Shown in pieces: positions 38,697 to 51,479 of a stretch of DNA of 64,000 bases; within the stretch, counting starts at the first letter, position 1, and each line of letters opens with the position of its first letter. The notes under the pieces are model-generated. The model had not been told where the DNA came from. It made no database searches and worked only from the letters and a program-made list of their open reading frames with translations. Source of the stretch: Diphasiastrum complanatum (taxonomy: Eukaryota; Streptophyta; Lycopodiopsida; Lycopodiales; Lycopodiaceae); the NCBI GenBank assembly GCA_029204225.1, contig CM055097.1, positions 67,858,801 to 67,922,800 of the forward strand, written 5' to 3'. The translations under genes and the position numbers were made by a program.

Positions 38697-39416
38697 TGTT
38701 AATGATCTTGTGATTGTATAGTTAGAATAACACAAGATCACCCAACAACTATATAAGGAACTGAGCGATTAGAGACAAGTGATGATGTGGGATACAGATC
38801 GAATTTAATCATCCATACAAAGACAAAGATCTAATGACCAAAACTAGTCTTCATTGTATCTGACTCCTCAGAGTTAGAGATCATAGAGAGAGAGAGAGAG
38901 TAAAAGTATTCAGAACTAAAGCAATTGATTTGTTTTTGTAAGTAGGATCACTCGCTTATCAGCGCGATTGTCTTGTGATCTAATAGTTGTTATTACAACA
39001 TTGAATATACGAAATCACTATTGTTCTATCTCATTGCATTTGTGTTGAATGTTTATTAACTTCCACTCTTCTTTCGTTACTATCAAGTACTTCATAAGAA
39101 AAAGAAATTTATGGTTGTCATTGACATCTAATTGTTTCACATTTCTTTATGTTCTATATATAAGTATCAGAGAATTGAATGGCTGTTTCAGACGCCTAAT
39201 CTTTTTAGCAATCTCTCTTTATGGTTGTCTACGACACATTTACTAATGTTCATCACAAATCAGAACTACTCTATTATGTTCTCCAAGTAATCCAAGATCC
39301 TTATATTATTAGTCCTTATTCTCTCACGTTTCATCGTGTTCTTCCTTTGTTGGTGATGGGATGACGACCTTCATTTTCGTTGTGGCCTGGTCGTTCATTC
39401 TAAATCCACACCAACA
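38697..39416 (+). repeat. 5' LTR of a copia element
   Basis: It begins TGTTAATGATC and ends ACCAACA (TGTT...AACA ends). It has a TATA-like CTATATAAGG near 38750 and is followed three bases later by a primer-binding site. The left edge is chosen from the terminal inverted repeat. There is no 3' LTR in the window to confirm it. Confidence 0.55.
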
Positions 39417-39419
39417 AAG

Positions 39420-39431
39420 TGGTATCAGAGC
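39420..39431 (+). promoter_or_regulatory. Primer-binding site of the copia element
   Basis: TGGTATCAGAGC, complementary to initiator tRNA-Met. Confidence 0.85.
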
Positions 39432-39539
39432 TCATGGTTTTGGATCTACTAGAGTTTTAGGATCGAAGAACCTAATACGTTAATATCTCAAAGCTAGTTT
39501 ACATTTGATTTGTGTTCAATCTCTGTTCATCGTTCTTAA

Positions 39540-42500
39540 TGTAAGGTTCAACCTCAAAGATCCGCTTGATCAATAAGTTCAACGGAGATGATTTTCCCAT
39601 GTGGAAATTTAAAATGAGGATGATACTGATCAAACAGGAGCTATGGGAATACGCCAACAGTTTAATAACCAGAACAACAGAACTAGAACTGCTACCAACA
39701 TGGGAAGCAAAGGATGACAAAGCTCTTGCCATTGAATCCTTAAATCTAAAAGATACTCAAATAGCTCATGTATCTAATAATACCACTTCCAAATAAGCGT
39801 GAGATATTTTAACAAGTATTTATGAAACTTCAGATGTATCGACTCGTCTCTTTCTGAGAAAGAAGATCCTTACTCTCAAAATGAGTGAAGGCACCTTAGT
39901 TAGTGATCATTCGAATGAATTTAAACAGTTGATGAATCAATTAGTTTTTCCTATTTAAGATGAAGGCTCTACTATGTCTCTTCTTGCCAATATTCCACCC
40001 TTCTATGACAACCTAGTGTTGCTTTTGAGCAATACCCCTGCGCTATCACTCCAGAAGCTGACAACAAGTCTATTGCAAGAAGAAGTAAGGAGAAAGAGCT
40101 TAATCTACAATGACTAACAAGACAATGGCCTTGTACTCTAACAAGTAGCATTCCAAGAAAAAGAACCTCAAGGATAAGAAGACAATGGCTGAGCAGACAT
40201 ATTCAACGCAACCACAACAACAGCACAACAGACAACAACAACCTGCCAAGACCAAACTCTTTTGCAGATACTGCAAGAGATCCAACCACGACATCAAAGA
40301 CTGTCGGATCCTCAAGCACAACGAAGCGCAGAGAAAGATGCAACAACACCAAGAAGGAGGTTCTGACTCTGTCATAAATTCCCAAGAAGAAGAAAAGACG
40401 TTGATGGTACAAGTCAGTCAACCATGTAAAAATGCCTATGTCTACTATCTCGATTCGGGTGTTTCACAACATACGACTCTATGTAAAAACCTATTATCGA
40501 ATCTCATAGCAACTGAATCAAAGTACATTTTCTTTGGAGACTCAAGCTCACACAAAGTCAAAGGCCAAGACTCTATTCGACTACAATTCCCAGATGACAT
40601 CACTAGACAATTAGACAGTGTACTCTATGTACCCAAATTAACAAAGAATTGTTGTCTATAAGCAAGATCACTGGCTATAGAGCTTGGTTTACTGCTAGTC
40701 AATGTACCATTCTTGACAAGAATTCTAAAGAAATCCTCTCTACACACAAAGAAGAAAATTTATATATCTTGATTCACGATTATGCACTTTTTGTGAGTAA
40801 TTCTGATGCTTATGTTTGGCATCAAAGATTAGGTCACTTAAACTTGAGGTCATCCTTGTACATGCATCATAATAATCTGGTTAAGGATATAAGTATCAAT
40901 ATTGTCTCCAGCAGAAATCACATTGTTTGTGAAATGTGCCTACTAGGAAAATAACCTAGAAAAAGATCTCCAAAAGGACAAGCCAAAAGAGCTAAGTCCA
41001 TTTCTGAATTAATCCATAGTGATTTATGTGGTGCTATGAGCATGCCATCTTTGGGTCAGACTTTATATTTCACCACTTTTATTGATGATCTCTCCAGATT
41101 TACCAGAATAATGTTCATAAAGAACAAGTCTAAGGCATTCAACTATTTCAAAGAAATAAACAGTTTGTTGAGACTCAAACTGGTCAGAAGATCAAGACCC
41201 TACGGTTTGATTCAGGGGGAGAGTACATGTCTGATGAAATGACAGACTACTTATCTTTATGCGGCGTGCACCATCAGTTCAGGGCCAGCTACACACCGCA
41301 ACAGAACGACGTAGCTGAAAGAAAGAATCGAACATTGTTGGAAGTTGCACGATCCATGATGTCCAACGTAGAGTTACCCAAGAAATTTTGGGCTAAAGCA
41401 ATTTCTACAGCCTGGTATTTGCAAAATTATTTCAGCACAAAGGCAGTTGACAACAAAACTCCATTTGAAACCTACTACGGCTACAAACCAAGTCTGAAAC
41501 ACCTACGTGTGTTTGGATGTCTCTACTATGCTCAAATACTGTCTGATTTGAGGAAAAACTAGACCCAGTCAGTTGTAAGTATATTTTTATTGGCTATTCA
41601 ACTTCACATAAAGCATACCACATTTATGATGCTGAAACAGGTCAGATCTCAATTAGTCGTGATGTAGTCTTCCTTGAAGACCAATTTTATGATTTCAAGC
41701 ATAAGCAGCAAATGCAGGAGTTTGTTACACAACTCCATTTACCATCGATAGGCCTGGACCTATGACTATTCAACCACAACTTGAAGACATCTCAGTCATT
41801 CGCCTAGGATAGACATCTACTCAGGAACCTGCGTTCGAAGATTTGCCCGACAATGACAACAACTTGATCATTTTGTCCCTTAGGTGTTCATCGGTCATGA
41901 TGAACTTGCCATTATTGCAAAAGCATTGTCAATGTCAGATGCAAACAAATGGAAAGCTACTATGGACGCGGAGTACCATTCATTAATGAAGAACAAGACC
42001 TGGATTCTTGTTAATCCTCCTACATGTATAAAATTGATTGACACTAAGTGGATCTTCAAACTAAAGCTCAAGCCAAATGGATCAATATCCAAATAGAAAA
42101 CTCATTTGGTGGTTAAAGGATATGAGCAAGTATACGGAATAAAATACACTGACACTTTCAGTCTAGTGGTAAAGCATCAATCTATTCGAACCTTGCTAGA
42201 TGTAGTTGCTATAGAAGATTTGGACATTCATCATGGACGTCCAGACAACATTCCTTCATGGATATATACAAGAAAACATATTCATGTATCAACCAGAAGG
42301 TTACATCTTTCAAGGCCAAGAGCATATGATATGTAAATTGCAGAAGGCACTTTATGGCCTCAAGCAAGCTCCTAGGGCCTGGAATGAACGAATTAATCTC
42401 TTCTTGTTGCAGCACAACTTTACTTCTTGTTCCACAAACTCAAATGTATACTTCAAGTATAAAGGGTCAAGCTATTTTATAATAGCATTATATGTTGATG

Positions 42501-43015
42501 ATTCTTTAATTATCCGTAATTCAAATAAGTTACTATTTGAAACAAAATCTTTGTTGTCGCAAAAATCTGAAATGACTGATTTGGCCCAGTTCATTACCTA
42601 CTTAGTATGGAGATCACCAGAGATCGCGCAGGCAGAAGAATCACTATAAGCCAAGAATCATATTTAACCAATGTACTTCGCAATATCATGGAAACCTATA
42701 AGCTGATAAACTCATTGGATCCAAGATCCAAACTATCTAAAGACATGTGCCCCAGAACTCACTGAGCAGAACATCAAGAGATGTGCAGACACCCTTATCA
42801 GTCGATAATCGAGTCTATAATGTATTCTATTATCTACACACGACCTGATCTAGCATATGTGGTAAGCAAACTGTCTCAATACATGTCCAATCCAAGCTTA
42901 CAACAATGGAAGGCTCTGCAAAGAGTACTGAAGTACATTGGGGCTAGGAAACACTATGCTTTGTACTATAATGGTAATACAAAAGCTACACATAGCAAAA
43001 CTTCAACATGATGGT
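39540..43015 (+). pseudogene. Ty1/copia gag-pol, 3' truncated
   Basis: The order is complete up to RNase H. Gag: INKFNGDDFPMWKFKMRM. Zinc knuckle: CRYCKRSNHDIKDC. Protease: YYLDSGVSQHTT, where DSGA has become DSGV. GAG_pre-integrase: VWHQRLGHLN. Integrase core: ELIHSDLCGAM, FTTFIDDLSRF, then GVHHQFRASYTPQQNDVAERKN. RT: TKWIFKLKLKPNGSI, VKGYEQVYGIKYTDTF, LQKALYGLKQAPRAWN, ALYVDDSL. RNase H start: SIMYSIIYTRPDLAYVVSKL. The polyprotein would carry out reverse transcription and integration. Stops and frameshifts split it into about ten pieces. It ends abruptly near 43012, before the RNase H catalytic half and 3' LTR. Confidence 0.9.
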
Positions 43016-43909
43016 GTCTAGTGCTCACCCATCCAAATTGGATGCATGATGGATCAAAACAGACGCAATCCATCATATCTCTAAGCTTGTAATGAGGACC
43101 AATAGGTTCATACCCCCATTTGACAGGTATTCATGCCCAAAAAACACCAAAAATACATTATATTTGACTTTTTGAGCCCCCTAATGGTGTCTAATCCTAA
43201 AAAAACTTTATGAAGACCTTAGGAAAGCTTCATTACACGTTTGAAAATGTGCATGCAAAATATTGTCTAAGAATTTTGAGAATTACCACAAAATTAGTCC
43301 AAAAATCATCAAAAAAACCATGTTTTTTGACCAAAATTTGTGGATCAAATCCACAATTACGTGCAATCAGACCCAAATCCTTGTAAATACATTACATTCA
43401 AGCACTAAAAGTTTTGTTTTCAGTCAAATATGGATTCTATAGCCTGTTTCTAGCCCAAAAACCCCAATTTTTAGTTCAAAATGACTATCTAAGCATCCTT
43501 TTGACTATTCAACCTACATGCAATGGCTAGATCCAATCATTAATGACTGTAAAACAGCAAGTACAGTCTGAAAACCATACTAAATTAGTAGCAATGATAA
43601 ATTCCAAGCAAAAAACTTCAATTCTAGGTGAAAAATCACAATAAACCGTAAAAAATCCATTGATTTCCATTGAAATCTATGGAGAAATTCCATAATCATG
43701 ATCAGTAGGCTGAAATCAAACCAAATTCAGAGAAGTCATCTACTTGAAGATTAATTCCACCACTTGGAAGTAACAAGCAAGGAGTAACCACCAAACCAAC
43801 AAGAGGTGGCTAGTCAGAAAAAAAGAATCTGACTACTGACTAGATCCTATTACAAACAACTAAAAGGACACTTGTGGAGCAAAACTACCCAAACAACAGG
43901 AAATGGCTA
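43016..43909. other. No recognisable gene; probable LTR interior
   Basis: AT-rich, with several A-runs and a C-poor composition. It joins the minus-strand LTR family sequence at about 43910. It may be the remainder of that LTR, but the matching copy near 14690 diverges here. Confidence 0.35.
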
Positions 43910-44295
43910 GTCAATACCCTAACCACTTCACCCCCATGCCATGGTGAATGAATGCAAGAAGGAAAGAAAGTCTGGTTCAAGAATCTGAAATTCCAATAGG
44001 GAGATGGGCGAGTTTCCATGGTATGTATTCTCTCCAAGAGGAGAGAATATTCTTCTTGGGTTCTCCATGCAGCGTATAATAAGCTATTGACCTCCTATTC
44101 TTGCATTATAGCAATCGTACACCATGCAAATGCTCCTATGTCCAATTATAGGTTTGGGCCCTCATATGATTATTAATTACTTTACAGGCCAAGCCTGGAA
44201 TGACGAGGCATAACTAATAACCACATACACTGGAGTGACCGGCTATCCACGTCAAGAATTATTCTGATTCCCTTATACAGGACATGGACATAACA
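43910..44295 (-). repeat. LTR inserted in the CACTA transposase, family starting TGTTAYGTCC
   Basis: The minus strand begins TGTTATGTCCATGTCC at 44295 and aligns for about 390 bases with the plus-strand LTR at 14304. It is joined directly to the transposase reading frame (...SIAEGW) with no polypurine tract. It is therefore a solo LTR or a 5' LTR end that broke the transposase. Confidence 0.75.
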
Positions 44296-46860
44296 CCAAC
44301 CTTCTGCAATGCTAAATTCTGGCCTTGGCTTTTGTCTCACAAAGCCCTTCAAAACTTTCATAAAACGCTCAAGGTAGAACAGCCATCTCGTGTGCACAGG
44401 TCCTGCAATTGATACTTCTTCGACCAAATGCACTAGAAGATGAACTTGTATATCCAAAAAGGAAGTTGGAAAATCTCTTTCCAACAAACATACCATTTCG
44501 ATCATTTGGATTTTGATGGAATCCAATCATTATTTTTTATTTCTTTTGAAAAAATCCACCTGCAAGATTGATATAACACTAGGTTGTTTAGCACATAAAA
44601 ATATTGAAATAGCACATATTTTTACAAGTGTTTAGAAGGATATACAAACCTAATCATCGATGATAAATTGTAAAGCGTATTTTGTACGTCATTGTTGAAA
44701 CAACCTCGAATAAAAAATGAAAATACGAATTGCAACATCTTACGCCAATCATGCGATTTCAATCCGCTTAATTTACCATCTTTGGTAAATGATTTGCATA
44801 AAGAATGTGCATAGCCTGTTGGAGTTCTCATTTGTTTTATGACATGTTTAACATGCGAGAGTTGCTCTTTTGTAAGAATCCATGGCACGCTAGGTAGGAT
44901 ATCATCAATGTATTGAATCCATTAGAGACATCGGCCGCTTGTAGATTTTTACAAACTACTGAGTTGTCTTTTATGCCAATGATGTGGTTTCATAGTGATT
45001 CACCGATGTTTTGAATATGTGCATATGATCCAATAGATGATTAATCAATAAAGCCCTCCAATAGGGTAATTTATGAAAAATAGACAACCTTTTCGTACCA
45101 TCAATTGATTCATTCCATGAAGAATTAACATCATGATGTTTAAGCCATTCATCATGCGATTTTGCTACTCCCATGTGCAAGAGGATGATGGTGTAGTTAA
45201 ATGATTATCTCTTCCCCCCCAAAAAAAAATCGCCTATTTGACCTTCAAAAAGGATGATCAAGCGGCAAGTATTTGCGATGATTTTCGTAGACCACTTTCT
45301 TCAACATATTTGTGCTATGTCGACCCTCCAAAAGTGGTCCACAAATGTAACATGCATTGTAACCCGATGTGGTTAAACTTGCATAGTTCATAAACCAAAT
45401 GTGAGATAAGCTTAGTAAAATGTATTCAAATACTAAACCCTAAAACAGATTTGTTAATTATATAGGTACTTGAACATTCACTTAAACTGGAGTAGTCATG
45501 CATTGTCCACATTAGAATTCCACAAACAATGAAGTTCCTTTGTTGCATAGGTCTGGAGATGTCGTAAAAGCATGAATACCATTCCAAAGAATGCACAATT
45601 CATCAACCAAAGGTGCAAGATCCACATCCATGTTCTTGGCCTTGTACTTTTCTGGAATCAATAATACTAATAACAAGCGTCCCTTTTTATACTCAACTAT
45701 GGAGGTATATCATAATTAACGAGCACAACTGGCCATGTGGACCAAGTTGACGCCTGAACGCACGCCATCCATAGCAAGGCCAAATTTTAAATTGTGAGGT
45801 TCATTTTTGAACTCGGGCCATTGCCAATTGGTATGTTTCCATGCAGGTGAGTCACTTGGTACTTGCATCACATCATCCGTAGATCGATTTTTGACATGCC
45901 AATCTATTAGGTGAGCCAAATATTTACATCGAAATAAACATTGCAATCATGGGATAATTGAAAAATGTTGTAACACTTTTTGTGGCACTTTATCCCCTTG
46001 TATGTCATCTCGATAACGTGAAACGTTACACATTGGATATTGAAGCTTTTCTGAATGCTCACCTCTATACAAAACATGGTCTTCAAGACATGCATGTATT
46101 GTGTCGTAATCCATCCCAAGCATGTTCATAATCTTTCGTGTTTCTTTTCGTGTTTTAGGTATCACGTTTTCTTTCGGAAGTATTCTATGCAACAACCTGA
46201 ACAAAAATAGCAATGTGAGTTGTTAGAAAAGAAAAAAAAAAAATCAACTTGTAAATACGCTATGAGATCAACTTGTAAGTACAAAAGTTGTGTTATGCGT
46301 TAAGTACCCGAATAATGATGTGACACTACGGTCACTCCATTTGTATGTTGCTTGAAAGTTTAGAATATTGTTTGTGATTTTCATTTTCATTGAAAGATGC
46401 GTGCGTAGCATTAGTCACATTTGTTTCAAAGTAAGATTCAAACTTATTGAGCATTGCTTCATCGTGTTTCACCTCATCATCATCATTATTAGAATCAAGT
46501 GCATTACTCTTTTCTCCAATTGTATTTGCCTCTTGAATTTTTTTCATTCTTTGTTCTCTCATGTTTGTCAAAACTTGACGTTGATTGTAGCTAAACATGG
46601 ATGGATCAACTCCGTGAAATGGCATTCGATTTATTGGCTACACACATAAACAAATTCACATATATTGACGAACATTATGATAAAAAACAATCATATAAAG
46701 TTAACAAACCTTCAACGTCTTCCAAATTCGATGGTTGACCCTCATCTTTTCGTTCAAACTTCCACAAATGATTTTCAGCAATGCGTCTTTCATGTATCTT
46801 TTGCCCATCGCACTTGATGTATGTGCACCATATTTTATCTTGAAAACAATTTTTTTACGA
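44296..46860 (-). pseudogene. CACTA/En-Spm transposase (TNP2-type) remnant
   Basis: Minus-strand blocks lie in TNP2 order. An N-terminal stretch has RIAENHLWKF (about 46830-46720). Then LLHRILPKENVIPKTRKE, then KIMNMLGMDYDTIHACLEDH (46213-46080). The core follows: QGDKVPQKVLQHF, LAHLIDWHVKNRS, DSPAWKHTNWQWPEF, NLKFGLAMDGVR (45960-45740). Next are LPYWRALLINHLLDHMHIFK (about 45070-45000) and LSGLKSHDWRKMLQF (about 44770-44730). A DUF4218-like region ends it: EMVCLLERDFPTSFLDIQVH, GPVHTRWLFYLERFMKVLKG (44510-44330). TNP2 cuts and pastes the element at CACTA termini. Frameshifts and an LTR insertion at 44295 inactivate it. I did not find the CACTA ends. The intron-like gap at 46650-46710 and the acidic segment 46332-46625 fit the family. 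Confidence 0.85.
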
Positions 46861-47345
46861 GAAACAAAAATCAAATACATGCCAATTTAGCATAATACTC
46901 GAAGTCAAGTTTAATTTATAGTAACAAATTCTTTATGAACAAGGAAACATGCATGTTTATTATTTACTCTATTGACTTGAGTAGTGTTTTCATCGTTAGA
47001 CTGATCTGAATGTAATTCATCTCCTTGTGGTAAACTGCATATATCCAAAACACAAATAACATAAGATTAGTCAATTTGAAAATATGTTGATTCTTATCAT
47101 TCGATATTCAAATAGTATGATTCTTATATACAGATTCTTATATGATTCTCATTTTTAGATAGTACGATTCTTATATGATTCTTTTGCATCTTGTTGTAGG
47201 TTATCTTGTTGAACGTTTATCTTTTTTTTTTTGTCATCACAAGTATGAAAGTCTAACTCTAATATGCATATAAGTTTTGTAATTAATTTTCTTTTCTATT
47301 TCATTTTAATATATTAGATTCATTGTAATGTATTGTATGTTTATG

Positions 47346-47950
47346 AATGTAGTAATCATGTCGAGGTTCGGTAGTGGTGAAAGCTCAGGAACTTATGTTT
47401 CAAATTTTTATGCAACACTAACTCCCGGGCAAAAGGAAGAATTACAAAATTGGATGCTCAGCCAAGGTGAGGGTGGTCCCTCACAAGCGGCCGTGGCTCC
47501 CTCACCCGCGCCCCTTCTGAAGAGTCATCTACGAATTCCTACTACGACTTGGATTTGGAAGGGAATATAATCGCCAATCGTAAGGGGAGGGTGGTTATGG
47601 ACCTATTGTATTCTTTATGCCAATGCTATTTTGGCGATAGATTATTTATGAAATGGTCTAATCAATCTTTAGATCCTAAATCGCAGGTTGTTGGCAGCCT
47701 TTGTGACGAATTTTCACAAGATGTGGAATTTGACACGAAAGAAATATATAAACATATGAGCCTGTGGATAAGACATCGTCATGATACAGTGTGACGAGCT
47801 TATAGGGATGGGTTGTCTAAACCTCACTGGTGTTCAAGGGTAGATTGTAACACAATAAAAGACGACGAAAAAACACCAGATAAGTACAAGGTTCAAAAAG
47901 ATGCCGCGACAACTAGGATGCATGGAGTAGACAATCCTAAATTGGGCTCG
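47346..47950 (+). pseudogene. CACTA accessory (TNPA-like) reading frame
   Basis: The first frame begins MSRFGSGESSG...YATLTPGQKEELQNW. A frameshift near 47560 leads into NRKGRVVMDLLYSLCQCYFG, then FDTKEIYKHMSLWIRHRHDT, a stop, then RAYRDGLSKPHWCSRVDCNT, DKYKVQKDAATTRMHGVDNP and KLGSSGKAG. This resembles the second protein carried by plant En/Spm (CACTA) elements, annotated as a DNA-binding or plant-type transposase-associated protein. It is transcribed away from the TNP2 frame on the other strand, about 0.5 kb apart. Two lesions at least make it inactive. A host gene of the same fold cannot be fully excluded. Confidence 0.6.
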
Positions 47951-48635
47951 AGCGGGAAGGCTGGCTTGTAAGCATGACAGTGGATGTGTGCTGTCCACAA
48001 AGTATCTCTTTCCCACCGTATTGAGCTCAAAGAGCTTGACGGAATCTAGGTAGTGAACTAGCAGTATCAAAGTTGTGAGCATGTATACTGCTTGATGAAT
48101 CCTTTGATAATACGAAAGAGAATTTTTTGACAAGAATATGTAGGCATCATAGTACTTAAATCAATCTACTGGTTACACAGCCTTCGTAATTCAGGGGTTA
48201 TCTTTTGTAGAATGTTATTATTCAAGCTTTTGATGTTTGCACAATTGTTGACTCACGCATTTTCAAGTGAATCAAATCAGCGCCGTGAAGAGATTTTCAA
48301 AAAATGTTATCTTTATGATGAAATACATGAACATGTTTTCAAATGAAAGTTTATGATAATCAAGTTGCCAGTTAGCAATGAGTACATGATATATAGATTC
48401 TATAATGTCATTTTGTAATGTTAAGTTTGAACACATCTGCATGTCGAGTTTACCAGATGTATGTTTTTTGCTTTTATTCAAGTCTGACATGATGTTATGG
48501 GTGTTTGTATCTCATAAACACAATAGAATAGTTGTGGAATATACATGGACATGATTGTCTGCATTCCAGTGCACGTTTAGATGACTTTCTCTCTGGTTTG
48601 TACAATTGTTGATATAGGGCACCGGTATCTGTCAA
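47951..48635. other. No recognisable gene
   Basis: AT-rich flank of the CACTA remnant. No motif or repeat recognised. Confidence 0.4.
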
Positions 48636-48639
48636 TCAC

Positions 48640-48800
48640 ATGGTTTCAGATCTGATGACCATTGCTCTTGTGAAGGATTCAGTTTTAGGCAGTAGGGTAG
48701 TGTGTTCGACGGAATGCCCAAGGGGAGACTCGAACCCAAGACCAAAGAAAATTTGGATGTCAAGCCAACGAACTGAGCCAACCCTATTGGTATTGTTTCG
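48640..48800 (-). mobile_element. tRNA-derived SINE head (dispersed copy)
   Basis: The minus strand has an A box TGGCTCAGTTCG (48780-48769) and a B box GGGTTCGAGTCT (48737-48726), about 30 bases apart. The sequence matches the tandem copies at 61031-61238, including GACATCCAAA and TTTCTTTGGTCT between the boxes. The acceptor and T stems do not pair as in a real tRNA, so this is a SINE-like pol III unit. The body downstream of the B box (towards 48640) differs from the copies near 61 kb. The end is not defined. Confidence 0.6.
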
Positions 48801-48849
48801 TGGAATGATGAGATTGCTAGGCAAGAAACTAGTGGCCTGCAATTACTAG

Positions 48850-50750
48850 ATCATTTACCTGAAAATTTCAGTGTACTTGTATACTTTAATGGTATGGTAC
48901 ATATATACTAGGATGTTCCTAATGGAGCCAGTCACTTCAAAGCTTCTACTTTTGCCCTTAGTGTATGCAAGCTTTGTTGTAAAGCTTCAAGTAGAGCAGC
49001 TCAAAAATCCCTTGTTAAGCCTTTGGATATTCAGTGCGCTCAGTTTTGCATGTTTCATTGCTGCACGAAAGAGAAAATTTTGTTTAACAGTTAAAGGTTG
49101 ACGGTAATGAATTGGTGCAATCCTTTTTTGTGTGCTGATATGATTTGTGGTAAGTTGTAACATGTGTCTCATATCTATAGATAATGATTGTTCTGACATG
49201 ACTTCAATATATCATAGTATGTGCTGCAGTATTGATAACAAACTGCCCCTGCCACCGGCCTTGAGATTTTGTTGAGAGCAATGTTGCTAGGCTTTCCTAC
49301 TAAGTTGCGAGATTCTAATATCACCAACATAAGGATAAGTAATCATAACATGGTATTGGCCTTGTGATACATGGTGCGAGTTTGTGCCATGCGCTTATTG
49401 ATATTGTAGGTTTATGATATGTATAGATATACTAGTTTGGATATAGAAATTGCAAATATACTAGCCATTGGTGGCTAAACTTGGCATTGTTTTCACCTCC
49501 TGCTTCAAGTGGATTGCCAACCATTTAAGTTGATACCAATTTGGAATTTTCATGCAATACAAGCTTCAAATAAATTCATTACAACAATCTCAAATCAAAT
49601 GGTTGGCTGTAAACTGAAATGAATTAGCACAAACAGTTTCATCTGACCTGCTTACAAACTTAAAATCGGATAAGCTTTTTCCAGAAGGTAATGAATTAGT
49701 TGAACAATATGAACAACAAATTTTGTCAATCAATGCATAATAGGCAGGGGCAACATGTTGAAGTTGAGGAAACCCAACATGGGATAAGAATTCTTCACAT
49801 GTAGTTGTGAAAGTGCGAAATAAACAGAGATAGGATTTCACCCAAATGGGAAGTTGATAGAAATTTGCTCATTACAAATTGTACAATGCATTTTACTAGA
49901 TTAACATGCACGAGCAAGAGTCCTAATGATTTTGAAAACAAAGCCTTCAGAATTAAAACTTTTAATATCCAGAGTGTTCGCTCCTATGTGCCACGGGGCT
50001 CACTTTGAAATGTTTGTGCATGTGCACATGTGAAAAGAGGTTTCTCTCATTGCCAACAAGAAGTAAAAGAACAATGAGGCTCCTCAAGTGAACAATAATA
50101 CTAGTGGAACCTTATTCTGCAGAGGCACAACACTTGCTAAAAACATCTTGATTTGAATTATTAAAGAGAAGCAAAGAATGTTTCACAACAATCATCTCTT
50201 GAACAAAGATAATACACTTTTATAGCAAGTCCTTTAAATGTGGTTATAAACTGTGGAAGCATTCACACAAGAAGCTTGGCTACCATATGCTCTTCATGTT
50301 GATAAGTTTAATGAAATTTTGTTTTCAAGCACAAAGGGAAGAGGAAAAATGTTCTATCTTGAATGATGGATAATTCGCTCATCTACCTATAGCATTGGTA
50401 CTCTAGTGTAGGTCTAATCTTCGAATATACAAAGAACTATTGCATGGGAGTTTATGATCACGTAGGTTCTTGTATTAAAAAGCTAGCTTTGCTTATCTCA
50501 TAATTAAGGCCCATGAACTATTAATAAAGGTCCATGTGGACACACACAAGTTCATATATGTGCAATTTTCCAAATGATTCAAGGAGCATCGTCTTTGAAG
50601 GTTTAACAATGTTTTTTGTTTTGCATGTGGGCCATGTTATATGAAGGTTTATTTCAAGTTGCGCATATGACGAGATCGATGCACAACTTGAATTAAACTT
50701 TCATATAACACCTCGTTGTTGTTGAAATTAATCGAGCAGAAAAAGGAACC
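48850..50750. other. No recognisable gene
   Basis: About 1.9 kb of AT-rich sequence with short frames on both strands. No conserved motif, RNA gene or clear repeat was identified. Confidence 0.4.
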
Positions 50751-50756
50751 GCGTCT

Positions 50757-51104
50757 ATGCAAGTTTCTAGCTCTTTCAGGATGAAGCTTGCATCATTTCA
50801 AAGCACTCAAAGAAAGCAATCCAATCAATCTGAATGTACTACCTCAATTGGTCAATCTCTATCTGAGATTGAAAGTGAAACTGACAACATTGAGGCAGCA
50901 TATATCAAAGGCAAATTCGAGTCCAATTTTCAGACTTCGAAGACACGGAAAAGATCGAAACGCGCTTGCCAGATGGTCAGGTCTTTACAGGCAGTGACAT
51001 ATGAAGAAAGAGATATGGCCAATTGCCTTGTGATGCCTGCATGCGCAGGAAAGGTGAGCCAAGGGGAGCTTGCACATGTGAAGAAAAAGAGGATTGCATC
51101 TTGA
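50757..51104 (+). other. Unrecognised open frame, 115 residues
   Basis: The frame starts at GTG or ATG codons and is rich in Ser, Lys and Arg. It contains a basic TSKTRKRSKRA stretch near residues 65-80 and ends KKKRIAS. I recognise no domain. It lies upstream of a hairpin and of the endonuclease-like frame, and could belong to the same decayed element. No evidence that it is expressed. Confidence 0.25.
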
Positions 51105-51120
51105 AAGGAAAAATTTGGAT

Positions 51121-51240
51121 GAATTCAAGTCGAAAGACGACAATCTACAATTCAAAATCTACTTTCGACTTGAATTCAAAATCTACAATTCAAGTTCCAA
51201 ATCTACAGTTTAAGTCGAAAGACGACGATCTAGAATTCAA
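51121..51240. repeat. Perfect 16-bp inverted repeat with third partial arm
   Basis: GAATTCAAGTCGAAAG (51121-51136) is inverted perfectly at 51162-51177 with a 25-base loop. A further partial copy of the first arm (AAGTCGAAAGACGACGATCTA) begins near 51214. Confidence 0.9.
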
Positions 51241-51479
51241 AATCATTAATTGATATTCCAATCTTTAAACACTGTCTGATTGCAAAAACATAAAATTGAT
51301 ATTTTGGCGAATTACACTTTGATGAGCTCAAACATCTTGTGTTTACAACTAGAAACCCGAAACCACAATCAAATATCTTTCTATGCCATACAAAATTAAT
51401 GCTTCTCTGGCACAACCATATACTATGATTGTAGCCAACAATTGCATTGTTATGACATACACAATACAGATGTCGTAGA

